Notes under the pieces: model-generated
Database searches by the model: none
Told to the model about the DNA's origin: nothing
The model's input: only the letters and a program-made list of their open reading frames with translations
Made by a program: the position numbers and the translations under genes
Part shown: positions 1 through 6,549 of the stretch, piece by piece
Position numbering within the stretch: the first letter of the stretch is position 1
Layout: each line of letters opens with the position of its first letter
Source: JAAZGD01 sp034003765
Lineage (GTDB): Bacteria > Bacillota > Clostridia > Peptostreptococcales > Anaerovoracaceae
Length of the DNA stretch: 13,443 bases
Assembly (NCBI GenBank): GCA_034003765.1
Contig: JAVEXZ010000028.1
Coordinates: 1 to 13,443, forward strand
Reading direction: 5' to 3'

Positions 1-861
1 ATGTCTACCCCCAGAGAAAAACGTAATGCAATGATAATGATGGCTGTCTGTGCCATTCTTTGGAGTACCGCAGGACTCTTTATAAAATTCATATCCTGGA
101 ACCCCTTGATAATTGCAGGTGGTCGCAGCTTTATTTCAGCCATAATTTTAGGGGCATTCATGTGGAAAAGAGGTAACCACCTCATTATTAACCTCTACTC
201 TCTTCTAGCAGGCATAGGACTTTCAGGCACTTGTATAAGTTTTGTAGTGGCCAATAAGCTTACTACTTCTGCCAATGCTATTGTCTTACAATATACAGCA
301 CCTATATTTATCTTGCTACTATCCTTGATCTTGTTTAAAAAGAAAATGACTCTTTCCGAAATATTGGTGGTAGTATTCGTTACCATCGGAATTTCTTTAT
401 TCTTCTTTGATGATCTTACACCTGGAAACTTGGTAGGTAATTTATTTGGTATTTCTGCCGGTATATTTTTAGCATTAATGTTTGTATCCATTGGACAAGT
501 CCAGGAAAGTGACTCTTTGAGAATGAGCGGTATTATGATTGCCCATTCTCTCACAACGGTTATTGGATTGTTTGCTCTCCCATTTGTGAGCTTTACTACA
601 AACTCAACGGAGATCTTCTATGTTTTGCTTTTGGGGGTATTCCAGTTAGGTATCCCTTATGTCCTCTATACCTTGGCATCCAAGCACTGTTCTCCACTAA
701 CCTGCTCCCTTATTGCTACCCTAGAGCCCCTATTAAACCCTGTATGGGTCTTCCTTTTCATTGGAGAAATCCCAGGCTTCTACGCCCTAATTGGGGCCGT
801 CATCGTAATCTTGTCCATTTCAATTTGGCTTGTTTCTCAAAGTAGGAGGGCGGTTAATTAG
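1..861 (+). CDS. EamA/DMT-family transporter
   Basis: This 286-residue integral membrane protein belongs to the drug/metabolite transporter superfamily, which moves small metabolites across the cytoplasmic membrane. The substrate cannot be told from sequence. About ten hydrophobic helices form two EamA repeats, roughly residues 10-137 and 148-279. The first opens with 'AILWSTAGLFIKF' and the second contains 'GIPYVLYTLASKHCSPLTCS' and 'ATLEPLLNPVWVFLFIGE', a classic EamA signature ending in the conserved Glu-Pro and Gly-Glu. Length is normal for the family. The ATG is the first base of the window, so the upstream promoter and ribosome binding site are not visible and a slightly earlier start cannot be excluded. 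It converges on murJ with only 39 bp between the stop codons. Confidence 0.9.
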   Translation: MSTPREKRNAMIMMAVCAILWSTAGLFIKFISWNPLIIAGGRSFISAIILGAFMWKRGNHLIINLYSLLAGIGLSGTCISFVVANKLTTSANAIVLQYTAPIFILLLSLILFKKKMTLSEILVVVFVTIGISLFFFDDLTPGNLVGNLFGISAGIFLALMFVSIGQVQESDSLRMSGIMIAHSLTTVIGLFALPFVSFTTNSTEIFYVLLLGVFQLGIPYVLYTLASKHCSPLTCSLIATLEPLLNPVWVFLFIGEIPGFYALIGAVIVILSISIWLVSQSRRAVN

Positions 862-900
862 GGAACTATTGTCACTTCTTATCTAATTTATTGATTTTCC

Positions 901-2442
901 TTACCCTCTTTTGAACAATCCTTTAACCAAATCAATTTCTTCTATTTTAAAAGCCTTTAATAACAGCCAGTATGCACAGACGGCTACAAATACCGCTATC
1001 CCAAGGTATAACATTCTAGGCATCCAAATATTCATTACTAGTATAACATGAACTAATTTTGATAGGCCTACAGATACGAAGGCTGACAGAATAATTTTCC
1101 CGTATTTTTTGGGAGACTCCAGGAAATCTAGCTCTTTGCCTTTTCTTCGAAATCCAAGAACCAACAAAACTGAATTTACCATTGCCGCCATACTTGTAGC
1201 TAATGCCAATCCTTGATGAGCCATGGAGCCGATTAAGAGCAAGTTAAGAGCGATATTAACAGCCACCCCAATACCTGCAAATATCATAGGAGTTTTCATA
1301 TCGTGAAGTGCATAATATCCCCGAAACATTAAATCGTTTACTGCCATAAAGACCAAACCTACCGAGTAAAAAAGATAGGCTCCTGCAGTTAATGAGGTGG
1401 CACTAATATCAAAAGCTCCTCTTTCAAAAACAATTTGTACCAGGTCCCCACTGTAGATAATAGCTCCCAAGGAAAATGGAAGCGCTATCATAATTACAAG
1501 AACAAGGCCTTTTTGCATAATCTGGCTAAAGTGAACCAAGTGGTCTTGGGCACTGGCCCTGGCAAGTCTAGGATAAATAATGGTGGTAAGTATGGATACA
1601 CTTAAAGACATAATTAGGCCATTCAAAATCCCAGCATAGTTAAGCGCCGCAATGCTTCCTTCTGGAAGGCCAGAGGCCAAGGACTTATCCACGAAAAGAT
1701 TTATTTGGCCCATACCCGACCCTATAAATACAGGTATTCCAAGTATAGCGATCTTTTTAATTGTTCTTTTTAGATCTTTCCCGCTTCGGTTATATCTAAA
1801 TCCTCTGGATTTTGCCAAAAAAGCCGTAATTGTAAAACGCACAATATAGGCAATAAGCATACCAAATGCTAAAAAATAATAGCTTGTAAGGGCACTTATT
1901 ATGATAACAGATACCAATATAAGATTTTGCCCGTAGCCCACTAATATTTGTGGAATGAAAGTGCTCTTGTACTGCAAGAAATTCTCTAATATCCCAGTCA
2001 CCGAGGAAAATATTACATAGGAGAATGTAACCTTTAAGAAAAAACTAGTTAGGGCTGCTGTTTCTCCTACAAAGCCTGGAGCAAAAATAGACACCAGTCC
2101 ATCTGATAAGACTATGCCAAAGATTGAGACAGATGCGGAAAAGACTAGCAAAATTCTTATAATCTGAGAAGTTAGTATATCTCCTTCCTTTTCCCCTTCT
2201 TTTTCGATCCTTTCCGATAATAGGGGCATGTAAGCCGTAGCAATAGCAGCAAAAAACCCAGCGAAAAGAATTCCTGGCACTGCTTGAGACATAACGAACG
2301 CATCCACTACGTAATTGGCCCCAAAAAATGTAGCCATTGCCATCTCTCTTAGGAAGCCTAGGCCCTTGGACCCTAGTGTCAACAAGGCCATCAAAAATGC
2401 TGTCTGGACTATATTGTCTTTTAATCTAGATTCTTTTGCCAT
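901..2442 (-). CDS. murJ: MurJ, lipid II flippase (MviN family)
   Basis: MurJ flips the peptidoglycan precursor lipid II from the inner to the outer face of the cytoplasmic membrane, and belongs to the MOP superfamily. The 513-residue product has about 14 hydrophobic segments. The N-terminal hallmark is 'TLGSKGLGFLREMAMATFFG' followed by 'VVDAFVMSQAVPGILFAGF'. Later family blocks include 'GQINLFVDKSLASGLPEGSI', 'ALNYAGILNGL' and 'VFERGAFD', then 'FRGYYALHDMKTPM' near residues 375-388. The ATG follows an AAGGAA-like Shine-Dalgarno at ordinary spacing. It is monocistronic as far as seen, with 374 bp of gene-free, repeat-containing DNA upstream. In monoderms MurJ may be redundant with Amj, and paralogues in polysaccharide loci can flip other lipid-linked sugars. 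A role for lipids of the nearby O-antigen-ligase-like gene is possible but not shown. Confidence 0.93.
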   Translation of the reverse strand: MAKESRLKDNIVQTAFLMALLTLGSKGLGFLREMAMATFFGANYVVDAFVMSQAVPGILFAGFFAAIATAYMPLLSERIEKEGEKEGDILTSQIIRILLVFSASVSIFGIVLSDGLVSIFAPGFVGETAALTSFFLKVTFSYVIFSSVTGILENFLQYKSTFIPQILVGYGQNLILVSVIIISALTSYYFLAFGMLIAYIVRFTITAFLAKSRGFRYNRSGKDLKRTIKKIAILGIPVFIGSGMGQINLFVDKSLASGLPEGSIAALNYAGILNGLIMSLSVSILTTIIYPRLARASAQDHLVHFSQIMQKGLVLVIMIALPFSLGAIIYSGDLVQIVFERGAFDISATSLTAGAYLFYSVGLVFMAVNDLMFRGYYALHDMKTPMIFAGIGVAVNIALNLLLIGSMAHQGLALATSMAAMVNSVLLVLGFRRKGKELDFLESPKKYGKIILSAFVSVGLSKLVHVILVMNIWMPRMLYLGIAVFVAVCAYWLLLKAFKIEEIDLVKGLFKRG

Positions 2443-2530
2443 AGTATTCCTTATCCCACCAATAAATTCTTAATGTGGGTTTTTTGGTTTATTTAAGTAA
2501 AAGCGAGATTGCCCATTTATTTTTAGCTTG

Positions 2531-2562
2531 TATATAATTGTTTTTTGCCATCAGCTAGTCAA
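2531..2562 (-). promoter_or_regulatory. Possible murJ promoter
   Basis: On the minus strand TTGACT (2557-2562) is followed by an AT-rich TTATAT/TATATA hexamer (2531-2537). The spacing is 19-20 bp, longer than the optimum, so this is weak. It lies about 90 bp upstream of the murJ start and is the best candidate in the spacer. A short inverted repeat, CTAGT-N4-ACTAG (2555-2568), overlaps the -35 element. Confidence 0.3.
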
Positions 2563-2628
2563 AACTAGGTGGTTTTCAACCAAAGTTTAACCTAGACCAT
2601 TTTATCACGAATCCGACAAAGCGAGTAC

Positions 2629-2676
2629 AAAATCTACCATAAAAAACATCATAAAATCTGCCATAAAAAACATCAT
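2629..2676. repeat. Tandem repeat, 24 bp x 2
   Basis: Two directly adjacent 24-bp units (2629-2652 and 2653-2676) differ at one base, A versus G in the 'CTACC/CTGCC' part. Each unit ends in AAAAAACATCAT. The array lies in the 374-bp spacer between murJ and the DUF4143 pseudogene, where no gene is seen. Confidence 0.9.
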
Positions 2677-2750
2677 AGAAAAATGTGCAAACACCACATA
2701 TTAATTATACCTCTAATGTCTAGACGGATTGTAATAATTATCAATTATGA

Positions 2751-2818
2751 ATTGAAATTATCGTCAATGAAACATTGAAATTATCGTCAATGAAACACTG
2801 AAATTTTCATCATGAGGT
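2751..2818. repeat. Tandem repeat, 23 bp x ~3
   Basis: Two identical 23-bp units (2751-2773 and 2774-2796), beginning ATTGAAATTATCG, are followed by a degenerate third copy (about 2797-2818) beginning ACTGAAATTTTCATC. The third copy abuts the first recognisable codons of the DUF4143 pseudogene, so the array sits exactly at its left breakpoint. Confidence 0.85.
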
Positions 2819-3397
2819 GATGCATACGGGGACTGGAAGAATATCTCGAATTAAAATGAGAACAATGAGTCTTTACGAATCAGAGGAATCTAATGGGCAG
2901 GTTTCTTTAAGGGAACTTTTTGATGGTACGTCCCCTGAAAGCAAATCGGATTTATCGATTGAAAACCTTGCTTTTTTAATAGCAAAGATTTTAACACTTT
3001 TGGATTTCTTTTTGAGTCCTTATGTATAAGAGATTTACGAATATATAGCCAAGCTTTAAATGGTAGTGTTTATCATTATAACGATAATGCGGGGCTTGAG
3101 GTTGACGCTATCATTTCTCTAGAAGACGGTCGGTGGGGAGCAATAGAGATTAAAATGGGTCCAAGACTGGTGGAGGAGGCTTCCTCTAATCTATTGAAGC
3201 TTAAGGATAAAATAGACACTGGGCATATGAATCCCCCCTCTTTTCTTACAGTTATCACTGGAAATGGTTATGCTATGAGGCAAAAAAACGGGGTTATAGT
3301 TGTTCCAATATGAGGCAAAAAACGGGATTATAGTTGTTCCAATATGAGGCAAAAAAACGGGGTTATAGTTGTTCCAATAGGTTGTCTGAAAGAATAA
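2817..3397 (+). pseudogene. Decayed AAA_14/DUF4143 ATPase remnant
   Basis: This is the remnant of a DUF4143-type (AAA_14) ATPase, a family of uncertain role common in anaerobes. Frame 1 (2817-2980) reads 'TGTGRISRIKMRTMSLYES', then 'SNGQVSLRELFDG' and 'SIENLAFLI', which is the middle of the family. The Walker A/B region is missing upstream. Near 2980-2984 the reading shifts frame and jumps to the C-terminal part: 'DFNTFGFLFESLCIRDLRIY', then 'SGLECD'-type sequence (here 'AGLEVDAIISLEDGRWGAIE') and 'IDTGHMNPPSFLTVITGNGY', ending near 'NGVIVVPI'. An internal block that I estimate at about 100 residues is therefore deleted. A tandem triplication then introduces an in-frame TGA at 3311-3313. Beyond the repeats the true family ending, 'GCLKE' plus TAA at 3395-3397, is still present and in phase. 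The gene is non-functional. Confidence 0.85.
3275..3378. repeat. Tandem repeat, 35 bp x 3
   Basis: Three adjacent copies of a unit starting ATGAGGCAAAAAA and ending GTTGTTCCAAT start at 3275, 3310 and 3344. Their lengths are 35, 34 and 35 bp; the middle copy has one A fewer and one G-to-A change. The unit is coding sequence from the last codons of the DUF4143 gene ('MRQKNGVIVVPI'). The two extra copies total 69 bp, so phase is kept, but the junction creates ATA-TGA and stops translation. Confidence 0.92.
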
Positions 3398-3407
3398 CCC
3401 TATATAC

Positions 3408-4436
3408 TTACAGTGCTTCTATAGCTACTCTTGCTTGGTCCATCTTGGCAGCGGATTCTAGCGCGAATGTTAGGAAGGTTTCTGCAAACATGCTATAGTC
3501 TTGTCCGTTAACAGCCATGTAGGAGATATTTTCCAAAACCAGTGTATAGTACTCTGCCAATTCTAAAAAAGCCTGGAGCTTTTCATGGGCCAGTTTCTCT
3601 GGGTCAGTAAAATTGCTTTTGTCCATAGCTTTTACAACGTTCCCATTATCTTGGGCAATTTTGTAGTCTAGGCTTACACTTTTTGCAAGTTCTTTTAGGA
3701 CAAGGGGTTCATTTGTGGCCTTTAGTGTGGATATTTTTGCAGTGGATTGATTGTACAATTCTACGGCTTGATTAAATAAATCCCTTAGGGCCAAAGTGGC
3801 TTCACTTTTTGCATCTGTAATAATCGTTTCTTTGCTAATAGATATAGTCTGGGTCTTGCTGTCCCATTCAATACTAGCTCCCATTAGCCGGGATACTGCT
3901 CTTACAGGGAGGTAGGTGCTTCCCTTATATATAATGGGATAAACCCTTCTCTTGTTAGCATCTTCAAATGCTTGGAGCTCAAAATCAAACATAATCTTTA
4001 CGTCGGGTTTTGAATATACCGTAATTATTTCTTGCTCAGGCCGCTTGTCCATAGGCACCAGGGCCAATGAACTTTGGGTAGTTGCTACCGCGGTTCCCTT
4101 ATATGGCTGGCTGATAGTCTTCCCCATAAAAACAATCTGATTCAATGGCTCCCATTCGATGTTCTCACCCATTAATGCGGAAGCCCCTCTAAGGGGAATA
4201 TATGCACTTCCGTTATAAATAATGGGGTAGACTGGGTTTTTATTGGCATCGAAAAAACCCATTTCTCCTGCATTAAAGAGTATGGTTACATTGGGTTTGT
4301 GGTAGGCAAGAACTTTAGATGACATCAAATTATCCTCAGCAAAAGAAGCCCCTGGCGCTAGGCTGGCAAATATCAGAGAGAAGCTTAGTAAAACCGATGT
4401 GATTCTTTTTAATCTTGTCTTGTAATTATGGTCCAT
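3408..4436 (-). CDS. Secreted protein with two copper-amine-oxidase-N (stalk) domains
   Basis: This is a 342-residue exported protein. A signal peptide covers residues 1-33: a basic start 'MDHNYKTRLKR', a hydrophobic core and 'PGASFA' before a likely cleavage site. Two tandem copper amine oxidase N-terminal domains (PF07833 type) follow at about 48-105 and 144-201. Each has 'VYPIIY-G-(S)-Y-P-R' and ends in '(I)EW' plus a beta strand: 'NGSAYIPLRGASALMGENIEW' in copy 1, 'KGSTYLPVRAVSRLMGASIEW' in copy 2, given here as two separate matches. Despite the name these domains are non-catalytic wall or surface modules in Clostridia. The tail (210-342) is predicted helical and unrecognised. The ATG has AAGGAAG upstream. 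It lies 101 bp downstream of the SLH-TolC gene, probably in the same transcript, suggesting a shared surface role. Confidence 0.85.
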   Translation of the reverse strand: MDHNYKTRLKRITSVLLSFSLIFASLAPGASFAEDNLMSSKVLAYHKPNVTILFNAGEMGFFDANKNPVYPIIYNGSAYIPLRGASALMGENIEWEPLNQIVFMGKTISQPYKGTAVATTQSSLALVPMDKRPEQEIITVYSKPDVKIMFDFELQAFEDANKRRVYPIIYKGSTYLPVRAVSRLMGASIEWDSKTQTISISKETIITDAKSEATLALRDLFNQAVELYNQSTAKISTLKATNEPLVLKELAKSVSLDYKIAQDNGNVVKAMDKSNFTDPEKLAHEKLQAFLELAEYYTLVLENISYMAVNGQDYSMFAETFLTFALESAAKMDQARVAIEAL

Positions 4437-4469
4437 GTCCCCTGCTTCCTTGTTAATTCTTTGGGTTAG

Positions 4470-4536
4470 TTTTTCGCTTGGTTCCCTTGCGGGTTTTTCG
4501 CTTGGTTACCCTTGCGGGTTTTTCGCTTGGTTCCCT
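4470..4536. repeat. Tandem repeat, 24-25 bp x 2.7
   Basis: Units starting TTTTTCGCTTGGTT begin at 4470, 4494 and 4519, of 24, 25 and 18 bp; the second has an extra A in 'GGTTACCC'. The array fills the space between the SLH-TolC stop codon (4538-4540) and the next gene. In the transcript sense (minus strand) each full unit can form a tiny CCC-GCAA-GGG hairpin with a GNRA-type loop. This is too weak for a terminator and there is no U-tract. Confidence 0.9.
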
Positions 4537-4537
4537 A

Positions 4538-6259
4538 TTAATTTCCCCTTCCCTTGCCTATTGAAAAGTTGAAATCATAGATGGCCAAATTGTAATCTGT
4601 TATAGCTTTTGCTAATCCTAGCTGAGCCAAATTATAGTTCTTCTCAGCGGTTTTCACATCCGTTAGTGTATTCATCCCTGCATTATATGAAAGCTTGGCA
4701 ATACGTACACCTTCTTTGGCATTTTCGACTGTGCTTTTTGAGCTAGCAACTTCTGCCTTTAAGTCCATAAGGTCCATATACTTGCTTCTAATTTCCATCT
4801 CGATAGACAAGAAGGCATTATTATATGCCATCTGCTTGGAATCAAATGCCACCTTTGCTTCTAAATAAGTAGCAGAGCTTCTGGGGTAGGCGCTTACACT
4901 GGCGAATTCAATTTGAGCTCGATCTAATTCAAACTTAGCTATTGTAATATCGTTCCTATTGTTCAAAGCTGAGCGGATAGCATCAACCATAGAAATAGGT
5001 TTCATTGCCCCTTCTTTTAATGTATCTGTCAAGACAATTTCTTGCATCAAGGGATAATTAAGCTGCATATTAAAGGCCATACGAGCCTTGTTATATCCAG
5101 TTAACCCTTGATTGGCTGCTACTTGGGCACTTAAAACATCGTTGGTTGCGGTGGCTACGTCTATTCTTGCAGCAACCCCAAGGCTATACTTTCTCTTCAC
5201 ATCAGATAGTAGTGTGGTCTTAATAGCTAGGGACTCTTTGGCAATCCTATAGTTCTCTGCAGCCTGGAGCATTCCAAAATATGCCCTAACTGTGGTTGCT
5301 TCTAAGTTGTTCAAAGCGATCTCATACTGTATAGGGGCTTGTTTCCCGAGATATACCCTCGCTAAATCAACAACCTTGCCATTTAAACTCCTTGTTCCAG
5401 GAGGAATAATCCCCCCCTCTGATATAATGTAATCCTTCTTAGCCTTGGGAATATTATCCACTTCTCTCATGGCTTGCCAGGCTTCTGTGTTTGTTTTAGC
5501 GGCTGTAGCTATATTGTCTCTAGTAATCACTGCGGCTTCAAATCCAGGGCCTGTGGTCTGCATCCTCTTAATAGCATCCTTTAATGAAAGTCTAACTGGA
5601 GGGCCGTTAAAATCCATAGACTCGGAGATAATGCCTTCAGTTGGTAAAGAGATATCTAGATCAAGGGGATCCTCGATAACCTTTTGCAACTCTGCCTTTT
5701 CTACTAGTCCAAGGCCATTATATAACATCTGCGCCGCCATCCATTTTGTTGCTAGTAGTGGCATCTCTTCAGGAAGCCCCTTATATAGCCCTAGTTCCTT
5801 ACCCTTACTAATATAGTTATCTGGCCAAACTCCAGTCAATTCGTCATTTGAATAACCTGCTGCCTTCAATACAAAAGTAACAAGCTCATTAGACGAAACT
5901 GACCTACTAGGCTTAAATGTTCCATCTGTATAGCCAGAAGTTATTCCGTATTGAACTGCATAAAGCACAAAAGGCTCTGCCCATCCGTATCCCACCATAT
6001 CAGAAAAACCGCTTAGCCCTTCCTCAAAACTTCCACCAGCAGCTTTTACAACCATCACACAAACTTGGGCTCTATTTAAAGGGTCCTCTGGATGAAAAAG
6101 ACCATCTGTGCTCCCCGTTACAATCTCTTTTTCGAAGAGGGTGCTTACAGCCTTTTCATAATCTTTTCCAAGAACATCACTTGGCACTGCCCCAAATGCC
6201 AAGGCACCTGTGGAAATAAAAAGCAATATGGCTAAACTTATACTCAATATTTTTTTCAT
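4538..6259 (-). CDS. SLH-anchored TolC/OEP-family protein
   Basis: This 573-residue exported protein fuses a wall-binding module to a TolC-like domain. Residues 1-23 are a signal peptide ('MKKILSISLAILLFISTGAL'). Three SLH motifs follow at about 25-75, 84-134 and 137-187, with cores 'GSTDGLFHPEDPLNRAQ' and 'GYTDGTFKPSRSVSSNELV'. The outer membrane efflux protein (OEP) domain spans about 223-570 as two repeats, beginning 'LSLKDAI' and 'ISMVDAIRSALNNRNDI'. Both have long alanine-rich amphipathic helices and the family hallmarks 'RKYSLGVAARIDVATA' and 'LSYNAGMNTLTDVKTAEKNYN'. In the second repeat the segment that forms beta-barrel strands in TolC is reduced to about ten residues around 'VSAYPRSSATYLE', so an outer-membrane barrel seems unlikely. 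The start follows AAAGG at about 10 bp. The gene heads a probable operon with the stalk-domain protein. Family membership is clear; function is inferred. Confidence 0.88.
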   Translation of the reverse strand: MKKILSISLAILLFISTGALAFGAVPSDVLGKDYEKAVSTLFEKEIVTGSTDGLFHPEDPLNRAQVCVMVVKAAGGSFEEGLSGFSDMVGYGWAEPFVLYAVQYGITSGYTDGTFKPSRSVSSNELVTFVLKAAGYSNDELTGVWPDNYISKGKELGLYKGLPEEMPLLATKWMAAQMLYNGLGLVEKAELQKVIEDPLDLDISLPTEGIISESMDFNGPPVRLSLKDAIKRMQTTGPGFEAAVITRDNIATAAKTNTEAWQAMREVDNIPKAKKDYIISEGGIIPPGTRSLNGKVVDLARVYLGKQAPIQYEIALNNLEATTVRAYFGMLQAAENYRIAKESLAIKTTLLSDVKRKYSLGVAARIDVATATNDVLSAQVAANQGLTGYNKARMAFNMQLNYPLMQEIVLTDTLKEGAMKPISMVDAIRSALNNRNDITIAKFELDRAQIEFASVSAYPRSSATYLEAKVAFDSKQMAYNNAFLSIEMEIRSKYMDLMDLKAEVASSKSTVENAKEGVRIAKLSYNAGMNTLTDVKTAEKNYNLAQLGLAKAITDYNLAIYDFNFSIGKGRGN

Positions 6260-6296
6260 TGAAATACGGCCTTTCTATTATCTTTATCTTTAATAT

Positions 6297-6352
6297 AAAT
6301 GATGTTCCCCTTACTCTTATTTGTAAATGATGATCCCCTTACTCTTATCTTC
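6297..6352. repeat. Tandem repeat, 28 bp x 2
   Basis: Two adjacent 28-bp units (6297-6324, 6325-6352) start AAATGATG and share CCCCTTACTCTTAT. They lie in the 290-bp divergent spacer between the SLH-TolC gene and the O-antigen-ligase-like gene, just upstream of SLH-TolC, where they could overlap its promoter or a regulator site. Confidence 0.88.
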
Positions 6353-6472
6353 TGAAAGCTATGATAGTAGCCTTAGCATTATAATCCGATAAGGTGGGGG
6401 TGATGGTGCCTTATTATTCTCATATATACCTTTTAATTATACCACAGGCTGGAGATAATAAAACAATAATTC

Positions 6473-6501
6473 TTGAAATAGGCTGGTTGTTGGGATATAA
6501 T
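6473..6501 (+). promoter_or_regulatory. Sigma-A promoter of the O-antigen-ligase-like gene
   Basis: TTGAAA (6473-6478), a 17-bp spacer and TATAAT (6496-6501) make a near-consensus housekeeping promoter. Transcription would start near 6508, giving a leader of about 42 nt before the ATG at 6550. This also argues against any translation start upstream of 6500. A second TATAAT at 6380-6385 has no recognisable -35 element. Confidence 0.7.
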
Positions 6502-6549
6502 AAAGCTGTTCAAATTAGTGGATTTTACCCTGTTTCGGAGGAAAACATA

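Noticed and set aside
862..900. Bidirectional terminator between the EamA gene and murJ
   Set aside because: Only a 6-bp AATTAG/CTAATT pair with a 21-nt loop is present and there is no clear U-tract, so it is too weak to call.
2629..4536. Repeat arrays as CRISPR
   Set aside because: Units are directly adjacent with no unique spacers, the arrays are unrelated in sequence, and no cas gene is present.
6394..6549. Earlier GTG/ATG start for the O-antigen-ligase-like gene, adding 52 residues
   Set aside because: A near-consensus promoter lies inside this stretch and GGAGGA precedes the ATG at 6550; the extra residues do not look like the family.
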